This document shows, piece by piece, positions 1-8,696 of a DNA stretch of 64,000 nt (positions are counted from its first letter, which is position 1; each line of letters begins with the position of its first letter). The notes below the pieces were generated by a model. The model did no database searches. It saw only the letters and a program-made list of their open reading frames with translations, and was not told where the DNA came from. Location of the stretch: the NCBI GenBank assembly GCA_041684965.1, contig JAWLGR010000003.1, positions 62,001 through 126,000 on the forward strand, written 5' to 3'. Origin of the DNA: Mariniphaga sp041684965 (GTDB lineage: Bacteria > Bacteroidota > Bacteroidia > Bacteroidales > Prolixibacteraceae). Both the position numbers and the translations under genes were made by a program.

Positions 1-3000
1 GGGGATTGGTTTTCATCAAAGGGAAAACGTTTATTTCTGTAGATTTCAATATCTGCGGGACCTGCAATTATGGCACCGGCCTCGAGGATATTCTCCTTCA
101 GCCAACGTCTAACATTAATTTCCCTAAAATCGACATAGTCGATTTGAGCCTTTACAACATCCGTTTGAAAGCCTGATGCCAAATGCAAAGATCTTCTGTC
201 GGAAAAAGGATTAATATCAATATTTTTTATAGAAACCATTTTCTTTGCCGATTTATATATCAGTGAGTCGGCGGTAAATTCATATTTCTGATTTTTACTT
301 CTGGTAGACAGCCCGGAAGTAGAGAATGTAAATTCCTGTGAATTTAGCAAATTATGGGCAGGTTGATCTTTGCTGACCAAAATACCCTCGAATGACAAAT
401 TTAATTTATTGTTGAATAATTGCTTTTGCAGCCAATTAAAGTTGAAACTAGCATTTCTGATATCAAGATTTTTGACCTCAATTGAATTTACCAAATTTTC
501 TACATAAGGATAAAGATCGAGCGTTTCCAGGAACTCCAACGTATCATTTTCAATTTCCTGATTTATAGCAATTGAAATATCCGGATTTATTATATCAATA
601 CTATTAAAGATAAACTGGTTATCGGTTAGTGCTGCATTGAAATCGAAACCTTTAAATTGAATGTCCGGAGCTGCAATGGTAAACCTGTTATTTGATTCGT
701 CTGCCAAAAAAGGTGACACCTTTACATCTAAGAATTCAATCGATTGTTTTTCCATGTCAAAATGAACAGAATTAATTTGAAGGTCGTGAATATTATCAAT
801 GGGAATTCTAAAATCAGATGCTGTAAATTTTATATTCCTGCTTGATACTTGAATTTGATTATGTTGATTATTGTCGAACAACAAATCGGGTACAGATAAT
901 TGGAAGGAAAAGTTCGCCATTGCATAGTGCTTTATCCCATCTATTTTATAGGTAATAGCCTCTCCGTCAGTAATTTTAAATTCAGAAATTTTAAAAGACT
1001 CAATAATTGAAGGCATCGGCAATTTATATGCCTTTAAATCAAGTCCTTTAGATTTACCGGATTGTGTGTATACTTGAAACCGTGGCTTTACTACCTCCAG
1101 TACCTTTATTTCGGGTTCCTGTGAGAAGTATGCTTTATGAAAATCGAAGCCTTCGATATTTATTTCCGGGATTGCTACCTGCCAGGTAGTAGCTAGTTCA
1201 TTGTATTTATCGGATGTGATTAAAGGAAAAAGCAAAGCGTTTTTTACATTAATTTTCGAGGCTGCCGAAGAAAACCTAATCTCACTTCCTTTTAAAACAT
1301 GCACATCATCTGATAATTCAAATTCCTGATCTTTAATAGTCAAATCAAAATTATCTGAAAAAAGCAACCTTTTTTTTAATCGTTCTTCTTCATTTAATTT
1401 GAAATTTTCAAGCGATACAGAGAATTCGTTATCGAAATAAGTGGTGCGTCCACTACGGGTATGGTTTATCCAGGTCAGCAATCCGCCTGTAATGCTAAAC
1501 TGCCTGACATCAATATCACTCACATAACTAAATATCAGCTGATAAATCTCAGATAATTCCTGCTTATCATTGTTTTCTTTAAGAGGACCAAAGTTTTCAA
1601 AATAAATTTCCGGATTGTAAATACTAAACTCAGTAATAGCAACTTTCTGATTAAAGAATGCATTTCTCAAATCGACGTTCCGAAGATTGATTTTTGGTAT
1701 TAAAATTCTGAATAATTCTGAATGACCAGTGTTCTGCATCTCTTCGATTCCTGAAATATTTTTTACAGGCAATAGTCTGAGGTTTTCAATGTAAATCTGG
1801 TGATCAAGGCTGGAAATAAATACGGTGTCAACTTCGAGTTTATGAAAATCATCGGTCAGACGCATGTTGTAGTCAGAAAATAGCAGGTTGAAATTTGAAG
1901 CATAAAAGAAATTGCTGCTGTTTTTAATACTCGCAGAATCAAGTCTGAAATCTGATAGATTAAATTCGATATTGGTCTCGAAATAGCCTTTTAGTATTTC
2001 ATTATGGCTATTTTGTATGTTCAGCCTTCCATCCAATACGTTTACTGAGTTGGCATAAACTCCTTGCAAATAATCTGTTACCATATCAAAAAGCAATCCT
2101 GAATTTTGCTGCTTTTCTTGTTTATCTTTTTCGAGCTTGTATAGTAGATGAACATCGGGATTAACAACTTCAATTTTCGCTGTTGGCAGTATCCGTTTAT
2201 GATATAGGTCCAGGAATTTAACTTCTTCAATATTTAATGCTTCACATTCAATATTAATCTCATTTCGGTTTCCAGTATTTCCGGGACTTACAGGATAAAT
2301 ATGGATTTCATTGGCACTTAATCTGTTTGAAAAGGTAGATGCAAATAATGAACCCGCCTTAAAATGATGTTCATCGTCTTCAAGTTTAAGGTGATACTCC
2401 TTAACATGCATTTCCAGATTATCTGCATGCAATAATTTAAACCTATTTAAATAAGAGGTGGAATCAAGTTCAAAACCATCTAGAATGACATCTACTGCCT
2501 GAAATTGCTGCCGGTAATTTACATTGTCGGGCTGTCTGAAAATTTCAACATGTGCACCCAGAAGATAAAAACTGTCTACTTCCAGTTTAATAAATTGACC
2601 TTTAATCAATGAGTAAAGATCGAAATCACCAAAATTTTCAAAAACATATTGGGTAGAATGATTCCTGTTAAAGAACTTAATTTTTGGCTCTAAAAATTTC
2701 AGTACTTTTATTTTCAATGAATCACTTAATGCAAAATGTGTAATGCTGCGGCTTTTTAAGTACACCTCAGGAACAAACACTTCAAATAGATTTTCTTCAG
2801 GCTGGAAGAAATAAGGCAGTAGGTGAAATCCTTTTACATGAATATCAGTGGTTTTTAAAGAATAAGACAATGTATCGATTGTTAAAAAATGCAAACTGTC
2901 ACCCATATCGTTTCGGAAATCTTGCATCCGGACAAGTATATCCTCTGTTTCAAAAAAAGGATGCGGGTTTAATGCTAATTCTTTGCTGGTATAGAAGCCA

Positions 3001-3593
3001 TACACATCAACTGAAACCTTTTCTGCTTTTGAAATAAAATTGGAATCACCAGCTGCACTATAAAAGCCAAAGTTTGCTCCTTCAAGTTCAATTTTTTTTA
3101 TATTAACTATTTGCACAAAACCAAACAACGGCCATAATTGCCTGTAAAATTGAGGAGAAACTGAAACTGAATCAATTTGGAGAAGCTTTTCTCCTTCCAG
3201 TTTTACTTCCGGTTTGGAAAATTTAATTTTATTTACCACCAGATTATTGTCGCTCAGCAAAAGTTTCAGATTTATTCCTTCTACCAATATTTCTTTGAAG
3301 CTGAAACTATATAGAATTTCATCCCCGATAATATTATTTCCTGATATTTTTTTTGAAACAGGTTCAAGTTCAACCTCCCTGAAGTTTAATGATAATGGGA
3401 AAAGGCTTCTGTTCACATTACTTATAGTAAGCAAATATTGCCCATCAGATTTTGCATAAGTATAATCTGATAGTTTAGAAATTATGATCGAAGGAATCCA
3501 CAACCACAATATTATTATTGCAGCCAAAACGAACAGCAATAAGGAGGGCAATAACCATACCTTTATCTTCAGTATGTTCTTCCTTGAAGTCAT
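1..3593 (-). CDS. Giant inner-membrane-anchored AsmA/TamB-like protein (5' part, runs off the window)
   Basis: An open frame runs without a stop from an ATG at 3593 to the window edge, so about 1,197 residues are seen and the C-terminus is missing. After a short basic N-terminus there is one hydrophobic helix (about residues 12-32), then a very long chain of alternating short beta-strand-like segments with recurring phrases of the type 'F..DS.YL..F..L.A.NLE'. It has no cysteine-rich or enzymatic motif. This architecture (one N-terminal anchor, then a repetitive beta-rich rod) fits the AsmA/TamB/bridge-like lipid-transfer group, which spans the periplasm and moves phospholipids. That assignment is inferred from architecture and not from a recognised domain signature. 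It is divergently transcribed from the ThuA-like gene at 3766. It could instead be an unrelated large Bacteroidota surface protein. Confidence 0.75.
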   Translation of the reverse strand, partial: MTSRKNILKIKVWLLPSLLLFVLAAIIILWLWIPSIIISKLSDYTYAKSDGQYLLTISNVNRSLFPLSLNFREVELEPVSKKISGNNIIGDEILYSFSFKEILVEGINLKLLLSDNNLVVNKIKFSKPEVKLEGEKLLQIDSVSVSPQFYRQLWPLFGFVQIVNIKKIELEGANFGFYSAAGDSNFISKAEKVSVDVYGFYTSKELALNPHPFFETEDILVRMQDFRNDMGDSLHFLTIDTLSYSLKTTDIHVKGFHLLPYFFQPEENLFEVFVPEVYLKSRSITHFALSDSLKIKVLKFLEPKIKFFNRNHSTQYVFENFGDFDLYSLIKGQFIKLEVDSFYLLGAHVEIFRQPDNVNYRQQFQAVDVILDGFELDSTSYLNRFKLLHADNLEMHVKEYHLKLEDDEHHFKAGSLFASTFSNRLSANEIHIYPVSPGNTGNRNEINIECEALNIEEVKFLDLYHKRILPTAKIEVVNPDVHLLYKLEKDKQEKQQNSGLLFDMVTDYLQGVYANSVNVLDGRLNIQNSHNEILKGYFETNIEFNLSDFRLDSASIKNSSNFFYASNFNLLFSDYNMRLTDDFHKLEVDTVFISSLDHQIYIENLRLLPVKNISGIEEMQNTGHSELFRILIPKINLRNVDLRNAFFNQKVAITEFSIYNPEIYFENFGPLKENNDKQELSEIYQLIFSYVSDIDVRQFSITGGLLTWINHTRSGRTTYFDNEFSVSLENFKLNEEERLKKRLLFSDNFDLTIKDQEFELSDDVHVLKGSEIRFSSAASKINVKNALLFPLITSDKYNELATTWQVAIPEINIEGFDFHKAYFSQEPEIKVLEVVKPRFQVYTQSGKSKGLDLKAYKLPMPSIIESFKISEFKITDGEAITYKIDGIKHYAMANFSFQLSVPDLLFDNNQHNQIQVSSRNIKFTASDFRIPIDNIHDLQINSVHFDMEKQSIEFLDVKVSPFLADESNNRFTIAAPDIQFKGFDFNAALTDNQFIFNSIDIINPDISIAINQEIENDTLEFLETLDLYPYVENLVNSIEVKNLDIRNASFNFNWLQKQLFNNKLNLSFEGILVSKDQPAHNLLNSQEFTFSTSGLSTRSKNQKYEFTADSLIYKSAKKMVSIKNIDINPFSDRRSLHLASGFQTDVVKAQIDYVDFREINVRRWLKENILEAGAIIAGPADIEIYRNKRFPFDENQS

Positions 3594-3711
3594 GAGGTAA
3601 AAATGGGAATTTTTTTTAAATAACTTTATTTTTTAAGGGACAGTTTAACTTATTGAAAAATAGGAGGTTTGGATTCGAAAGATTATTTATTCGAACGTAT
3701 GCGAAATAATA

Positions 3712-3745
3712 TTTGTTCAACAACCCAATAAAATTCTTATTTTTA
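3712..3745 (+). promoter_or_regulatory. Possible promoter of the ThuA-like gene
   Basis: TTTG at 3712-3715, a 22-nt spacer, and TATTTTTA at 3738-3745 (seven of eight matches to the Bacteroidota -7 box TAnnTTTG) lie 20 nt upstream of the ATG at 3766. The spacer is slightly long and the last base of the -7 box is wrong, so the call is tentative. Confidence 0.35.
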
Positions 3746-3765
3746 TTAATAAAAATCATGATACC

Positions 3766-4476
3766 ATGAAACTAATCCTGACATTTATAGCATTATTGGC
3801 AATAAATTTCAATATCACAGCACAGCCTGTAAAAGTGATGCTGATAACAGGTGGACATTCCTATGATACCTTACAATTCCTTCAGATGTTTGATTCATTT
3901 ACAGGACTTGAATACACACATTTCAATCAGCCTCAGGCAAACCAGGAATTAGTAAACGGATTAGCTGAAAAATTTGATGTGCTTGTTTTTTATGACATGT
4001 GGAAAACCATTTCAGAGCAAGAAAAAGCATCCTATATCAATTTGACAAAAAGAGGCAAACCATTTCTATTCTTGCACCATACACTGGTATCCTACCAGAC
4101 GTGGCCTGAATTTCAAAAAATATTGGGAGGCAGATATGTCGATAATCCGGATCTGCCAGATGAACAACAATCAACATATAAACACGATGTTTGGATTGAT
4201 ATAGAAATTACAGATAATAAGCATCCTGCCACCAGGGGAATGAAAAACTTCCGGCTTTTCGATGAGGTATATGGTAACTTCAGAGTTTTACCTGATGTAA
4301 AGCCATTGCTGAAGACAAATCACCCCGGAAGTACTCCTTTGATTGGATGGGAAAACCTTTACAACTCTTCTTCAATTATTTACCTGCAGCCCGGACATGA
4401 TAAAAATGCTTTTGAATCGGATGCATATCGCAGGCTAATTTTAGAATCAATAAAGTATTTAGCTTCCCGTCCCTAA
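3766..4476 (+). CDS. Secreted ThuA-like domain protein
   Basis: 236 residues. A cleavable signal peptide occupies about residues 1-19 (ending ITAQ), so the product is periplasmic. The mature protein opens with 'KVMLITGGHSYD' and contains 'VLVFYDMWKTIS', 'FLFLHHTLVSYQTWPEF' and 'PLIGWENLYNSSSIIYLQPGHD', which are typical of the ThuA-like, class I glutamine-amidotransferase-fold family. ThuA proteins are linked to trehalose and keto-sugar use in rhizobia, but the reaction of the many Bacteroidota homologues is not settled. It lies 63 nt upstream of an MFS transporter on the same strand, which suggests joint use of a sugar. Length is normal for the family. Confidence 0.85.
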   Translation: MKLILTFIALLAINFNITAQPVKVMLITGGHSYDTLQFLQMFDSFTGLEYTHFNQPQANQELVNGLAEKFDVLVFYDMWKTISEQEKASYINLTKRGKPFLFLHHTLVSYQTWPEFQKILGGRYVDNPDLPDEQQSTYKHDVWIDIEITDNKHPATRGMKNFRLFDEVYGNFRVLPDVKPLLKTNHPGSTPLIGWENLYNSSSIIYLQPGHDKNAFESDAYRRLILESIKYLASRP

Positions 4477-4539
4477 ATCATATTTAAATAATAAAATCCT
4501 ATAAAATAAAACTTCTCTATTATAAAACTAAATCAAATT

Positions 4540-5865
4540 ATGGAAAAGGTAAATCAAAAAAGACTATTCATCGCGAGTTGCCTGGCGCTGCTGGTTACTG
4601 CCATCACATTTGCCATCAGGGCAAAAATTGAAGAAGTATTTGCTATGGACTATGGCTTAACTCGAGAAGAAATAGGATATGCTTTCGGCCCTGCTTTTTG
4701 GGGGTTTGCAGTGGCCATGTTTGCCGGAGGGTTCATCATCGACATTGTGAAAACTAGGACAGTGGTCTGGTTTGCTTTCGCAATGCACCTCATTGGTATA
4801 GTTCTTTTATTGCTTGCTCGCGATATGGTTTCATTATTTATCGCAAATGTGTTCATAGGATTAGGTAACGGAAGTGTGGAAGCCGCCTGTAATCCGTTAG
4901 TTGCCACCTTGTTTCCCAACAAAAAGACAAAAATGCTGAACCGATTTCATGTATGGTTCCCGGGAGGAATTGTTATTGGAGGAATTTTAGCCTGGATTGT
5001 GATGGATATCTTCAGTCTGCGTTGGGAGATTCTTGTAGGCCTGCTATTTATTCCTCTTGTAATTTACGGGTTCATGTTTTTTGGGCAGAAAATTCCGGAA
5101 ACCGAACGGGTATCCAGCGGTGTTTCCTATAAGGAAATGATGCGAAATGTAGGAGCCCCTGTTACTATAACCATTTCAGTTGTATTAATGATCCTGGTAG
5201 CTTCCGTGCCATCACTAAGTATAAGCTTTGACAGTACTTTGCCTTTTATTTTGACTGCAGGTTTGATTCTTTTAGTTATTGTTGAAGGAAGGATAATAAA
5301 TAAAATTCATCTCTTGTTTCCATTTGTTTTGTTTTGCATGTTGCTGACTGCATCAACCGAATTGGGTACCACCCAATGGATAAATGCCCTGCTGATGACA
5401 AATGGTATCAACCCGATGATCATTCTGATTGTAGTAACCGGAATTATGGCTGTTGGAAGGTTCTTTGCCGGCGGATTGATCCACAGGCTGAATCCCCCGG
5501 GGGTATTATTGGGATCGGCCATTATTTCTGCAGCAGGGTTATTATTGCTCAGCGTTTCAAACGGTGCTGCCATGACCTTGGTTTCTGCAGCCGTCTTTGC
5601 AGTGGGAGTTTGTTATTTTTGGCCCACCATGATTGGTGTTGCATCGGAGTACATCCCTAAAAGCGGTGCGTTGGGAATGTCTATATTAGGCGGGGCTGGT
5701 TTTGTTGCTACTTCCATGGTACTGCCCATAATGGGCAAATCTATTGAAACCGCCGGACCACAACTCACCTTGAGGAACATGGCAGTACTTCCTGTCATTT
5801 TAATAGTTGCCTTTATTGCCCTGAAAATCATTTTAAAAAACCGAAAACACAGGACAGAAAAGTAA
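4540..5865 (+). CDS. MFS transporter, sugar or organic-acid type
   Basis: 441 residues with about 12 hydrophobic helices, so an inner-membrane major facilitator. The first half carries 'EEIGYAFGPAFWGFAVAMFAGGFIID', the 'LGNGSVEAACNPLVATLFPNKKTKMLN' segment and a charged central loop. This resembles the MFS branch that includes the FucP-like and other sugar symporters of Bacteroidota. The substrate cannot be read from the sequence. The upstream ThuA-like gene hints at a sugar or sugar acid. The ATG at 4540 begins just before the first helix. No partner subunit is needed for this family. Confidence 0.85.
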   Translation: MEKVNQKRLFIASCLALLVTAITFAIRAKIEEVFAMDYGLTREEIGYAFGPAFWGFAVAMFAGGFIIDIVKTRTVVWFAFAMHLIGIVLLLLARDMVSLFIANVFIGLGNGSVEAACNPLVATLFPNKKTKMLNRFHVWFPGGIVIGGILAWIVMDIFSLRWEILVGLLFIPLVIYGFMFFGQKIPETERVSSGVSYKEMMRNVGAPVTITISVVLMILVASVPSLSISFDSTLPFILTAGLILLVIVEGRIINKIHLLFPFVLFCMLLTASTELGTTQWINALLMTNGINPMIILIVVTGIMAVGRFFAGGLIHRLNPPGVLLGSAIISAAGLLLLSVSNGAAMTLVSAAVFAVGVCYFWPTMIGVASEYIPKSGALGMSILGGAGFVATSMVLPIMGKSIETAGPQLTLRNMAVLPVILIVAFIALKIILKNRKHRTEK

Positions 5866-5989
5866 AAGTGGCCTGAACATGAAAGAGACTGTTCATCATT
5901 TTTAGAGGTATTTTCTTTCAAAAATTTTGAATAGCTGCTATTTATGCTGTTGTGATTTTGTAACTTAATAGTGTTATAAGTCTCGTATC

Positions 5990-6235
5990 ATGTTGTATGG
6001 TTTGTTAATAGGTTTAATTGCCGGTGCAGTTGCAGGGTTTCTTGTTCGTGGTAAGGGTTTTGGATGTCTGTTAAATATTCTGGTTGGCATTGCCGGCGCT
6101 TGGTTTGGAACCTGGTTGCTGCCTGAGTTGGGAATCAACATCCTTGGCGGGTTCTGGGGCAACCTGCTGACTGCCGTTATAGGGGCTGTTGCCCTGCTCA
6201 TCCTGCTTGGGTTAATTAGAAAAATAGCAAATTAA
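5990..6235 (+). CDS. GlsB/YeaQ/YmgE-family small membrane stress protein
   Basis: 81 residues, nearly all hydrophobic, with three predicted membrane helices and many glycines. The order is 'LLIGLIAGAVAGFLVRGKGFG', then 'LLNILVGIAGAWFGTWLLPELGI', then 'WGNLLTAVIGAVALLILLGLIRK'. This matches the transglycosylase-associated/GlsB family, whose members are induced in general stress or stationary phase; the molecular job is unknown. It is monocistronic, and no clear terminator follows it. Similar stress-type genes (YtxH and holin-like) occur at 47.4-49.6 kb. Confidence 0.9.
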   Translation: MLYGLLIGLIAGAVAGFLVRGKGFGCLLNILVGIAGAWFGTWLLPELGINILGGFWGNLLTAVIGAVALLILLGLIRKIAN

Positions 6236-6431
6236 CTAAAATTTTCCGGTATCCATTTTTACTCATTTACATCATTTTTTTCGCCCTGGTTTTATATTTT
6301 TCAACCACTGAATTATGATGTATTCATTTGCCTTTATCCTTTTTTTTACTCCCTGTCCTGGATCCTCGCTTTATTTGACCTGATAAACCAAACTGGTTAG
6401 CTGTTTAGCTGTTAACAGAATAAGTTCGAAG

Positions 6432-6509
6432 AAAAGTACTGCTCCGGCGTGTTTTTTTTCCGATTAAATTCAATAATCCTATATCATATAGGAAAAACTC
6501 AATGGAGTT
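6432..6509 (+). repeat. 78-bp direct repeat, copy 1
   Basis: It aligns without gaps to 7054-7131, with five mismatches in 78 positions. Features shared by both copies are a start AAAA(G/A)TACTGCTCCGG, a T8 run, and an end AATGGAGTT. In this copy the core holds the perfect palindrome CCTATAT-C-ATATAGG at 6478-6492. No coding potential is seen. Confidence 0.9.
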
Positions 6510-6833
6510 CCAATCTTGCTATCGTTATTTCATTTCTTCATTTAAGCACCTGTTTTCCGCACTTTTGTGTGACACTTTCCTAACTGTTTGAAAATCAAAA
6601 GTGTTTTTTTTGAGTTTGGGTGTCCCATTTTTGTTATAATGTTTGCCCGAAAAAGCAAATTCTCTCTGGAGCACTTCTATACAGGTAGTTCATCAGATTA
6701 GTGGCAAGTGAAAATTAGTAAAAACAATAGGTTGCACCAGCGCGTTATCGCAAAACCAGTTCAAAGTGCTATCATATCCTATCCAAATACTTTATTAAGT
6801 CGTACTTAAATTGTCTTATAGTCGTCTTTTAGT

Positions 6834-6878
6834 CGAGGTTAATTCGTGAAATTACGAGTTTACTACGAATTAACCTCG
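6834..6878. repeat. AATTCG-type palindromic element
   Basis: Perfect 14-bp inverted arms CGAGGTTAATTCGT (6834-6847) and ACGAATTAACCTCG (6865-6878) flank a 17-nt loop. Further partial copies of the arm (ACGAATTAAC) follow to 6896. Related stems around an AATTCG core occur at 34800-34851 and 57793-57826, so this may be a dispersed intergenic element. Confidence 0.75.
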
Positions 6879-7053
6879 AATTAACTACGAATTAACCACT
6901 ACTAAAGAAAGAAGAAACAGAGTATTGTACTATCCCTGGCAGGTATTTAAATCTAACTTGTTCATTGCCCGATTCAAATCAAACAAAATCGAGGTTACTC
7001 CCAGATAAAGAGCAGGAGGAAAATCTTTGGGGTGTCTCATCGCTAAAAACAGG

Positions 7054-7131
7054 AAAAATACTGCTCCGGTGTGTTTTTTTTCCGATTTAATTCAATAATC
7101 CTACATCATATAGGAAAAACCCAATGGAGTT
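7054..7131 (+). repeat. 78-bp direct repeat, copy 2
   Basis: This is the second copy of the repeat at 6432-6509, in the same orientation, 622 bp further on. In this copy the central palindrome is imperfect (CCTACAT-C-ATATAGG). Confidence 0.9.
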
Positions 7132-7160
7132 GAAGCCGGCCTTTCAATATATTCCAAAAA

Positions 7161-7379
7161 TTACAAATTCGGTAACGTCCTCAACTTACCCACAATACCC
7201 ATTGCAACATCGGTTGCTCTGCCAATCCGCATCATTACCAGACTTTTCAATAACCTGGGATAACCGATAGTGCTTATATGCAAAAAACCAAACCAGCAAT
7301 AAATCATATATGATACCTCCAGATGCCATGGCACTAATGTAAAATTAGGAAGAGTAATGCTTCCTAAGCGACAGGTCGG
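7161..7379 (-). pseudogene. Probable C-terminal remnant of an unidentified protein gene
   Basis: In one minus-strand frame about 72 codons are open between an in-frame TGA at 7382-7380 and a TAA at 7163-7161, with no plausible ATG start at the beginning. The translation looks protein-like, with ordered aromatic and basic stretches such as 'LVPWHLEVSYMIYCWFGF' and a C-terminus 'RATDVAMGIVGKLRTLPNL'. I do not recognise the family. It could be the last part of a gene whose front has been deleted, perhaps in connection with the adjacent 78-bp repeat, or a chance open frame. A GTG at about 7334 could in principle start a 57-residue product. Confidence 0.35.
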
Positions 7380-7555
7380 TCAAATACAGTATAAGCACTA
7401 TAGTGTAAATAATTATATTGATAATGGCAAGAATGAGAATTTCACGGTCAACTCAAAATCATACATCTGGTTTAGGTAGCAGAAATAAAATCTTAAAATT
7501 AAAACCAACGCAGGTGAACAATAGAGGATTTCTATATGTTTTTATCCTGATTATA

Positions 7556-7587
7556 TTTGGAATGTAATAAAACACGTCTTATATTTG
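7556..7587 (+). promoter_or_regulatory. Promoter of superoxide dismutase gene
   Basis: TTTG at 7556-7559, a 20-nt spacer, and TATATTTG at 7580-7587 are an exact match to the Bacteroidota vegetative consensus TTTG-N19-21-TAnnTTTG. Transcription should begin near 7594, leaving a leader of about 45 nt before the ATG at 7639. Because the -7 box overlaps the TTG at 7585, that upstream start can be excluded. Confidence 0.75.
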
Positions 7588-7638
7588 CATAGAAGACAAA
7601 AAAGTATTTTACTAATTAAAAAAGGAAAACAAAACGAT

Positions 7639-8238
7639 ATGGCATTTGAACTACCAAAATTAGAATATGATTATTCAGCACTGGAACCCCACATTGATGC
7701 ACGAACTATGGAAATTCACCATACAAAGCATCATCAGGGTTACACTGATAATTTGAACAAAGCGGTACAGGGAAGCAACCTGGAAGGCAAAAGCATAGAA
7801 GAGATACTTCAAAATGTTTCAAGCCAATCTGCAGCTGTTCGAAACAACGGAGGAGGTTTTTATAACCACAATCTGTACTGGAAGATATTGGCGCCGGGCG
7901 GTTCTTCCACACCGGAAGGTGATCTGCTCGAAGCCCTGAATAAATCATTCAATTCGGTGGAAAATTTCCGGGATGCTTTTGTCCAGGCTGCTTTAACACG
8001 GTTTGGATCAGGTTGGGCTTGGTTGGTTCTTCAAAACAATAAGCTGGTGATTTCGTCCACGCCCAACCAGGATAATCCACTTATGGATGTTGCTGAGGTT
8101 CAGGGAACTCCTATTTTAGGAGTTGATGTGTGGGAACATGCGTATTACCTGAAATACCAGAACAAACGCGCGGATTATGTAGATGCATTTTGGAGTCTTA
8201 TCAACTGGGACGAAGTCACCAGGCGGTTTAAAGGTTAG
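7639..8238 (+). CDS. sodB: Superoxide dismutase, Fe/Mn family
   Basis: 199 residues, of normal length, with no signal peptide, so cytoplasmic. It dismutates superoxide to oxygen and hydrogen peroxide. The four metal ligands are all present: His27, His77 (in 'YNHNLYW'), Asp163 and His167 (in 'DVWEHAYY'). The loop 'NQDNPL' supplies Gln144 and the 'GGG' before the second ligand is also seen, features commonly associated with Mn-type or cambialistic enzymes, so the metal is uncertain. The ATG at 7639 begins the conserved 'FELPKLEYDYSALEPHID' segment. The frame is open to a TTG at 7585, but that lies in the promoter. The gene has its own promoter and a strong terminator, so it is monocistronic. 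Confidence 0.96.
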   Translation: MAFELPKLEYDYSALEPHIDARTMEIHHTKHHQGYTDNLNKAVQGSNLEGKSIEEILQNVSSQSAAVRNNGGGFYNHNLYWKILAPGGSSTPEGDLLEALNKSFNSVENFRDAFVQAALTRFGSGWAWLVLQNNKLVISSTPNQDNPLMDVAEVQGTPILGVDVWEHAYYLKYQNKRADYVDAFWSLINWDEVTRRFKG

Positions 8239-8256
8239 TTGATTTTTGGTTTTTTT

Positions 8257-8283
8257 CCCCGGGATACAGATCCCGGGGTTTTT
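8257..8283 (+). terminator. Rho-independent terminator after sodB
   Basis: A perfect 9-bp stem CCCCGGGAT (8257-8265) / ATCCCGGGG (8270-8278) with an ACAG loop is followed by TTTTTC, 19 nt after the sodB stop codon. Confidence 0.9.
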
Positions 8284-8696
8284 CTTGTTTTTTAATGGAA
8301 CTTTATGTTAATCAAGGCGCAACGCATTAATTCTATATAAAAATGTTACACTCCTCTCCTGCTCCAAGATAAACCTATTGGGTCTCAAAAGTACCTGCCG
8401 GTGAATTATAAAACTTATTTTTTTGACTTATTATCTACCAACATTGGAAATGGATTTAGCAGAATTACAAATCGCATCGATTCATAAGGATTCATGGTAA
8501 GGGTTCGAAAAATAGTAGTTGCATCCAAAAAATGCATTCAACTACCAAGACAATGAAACGACTGATGTGGATTCTATTTCAGGAACCTTTTAAACCGATC
8601 AATTCTCCGACGGCAAGAGTCTGTATTATTTCCCCGGAGCAATCATTCAATCAAAAAATGCAACCACTCTATTAATATGGAAATAATAAGATCTCA
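8284..8696. other. Intergenic, no gene recognised
   Basis: A 413-bp A+T-rich gap between the converging sodB and CvfB-like genes. The only structure seen is a weak inverted repeat near 8515-8545 (GTAGTTG / CAACTAC arms around GCAT/ATGC). No open frame with protein-like composition is visible. Confidence 0.5.

Larger units (their letters stand above)
6236..7555. other. 1.3-kb gene-poor stretch with repeats, a palindrome and a gene remnant
   Basis: No intact gene is visible between the GlsB-type gene and the sodB promoter. The stretch contains a two-copy 78-bp direct repeat (6432-6509 and 7054-7131), a palindromic AATTCG element (6834-6878) and a probable remnant of a protein gene on the minus strand (7161-7379), each listed separately. 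The rest is A+T-rich and shows nothing I can name. Confidence 0.6.

Noticed and set aside
4650..5921. Several opposite-strand frames within the MFS gene
   Set aside because: They are shadows of the coding strand with proline/asparagine-rich low-complexity translations.
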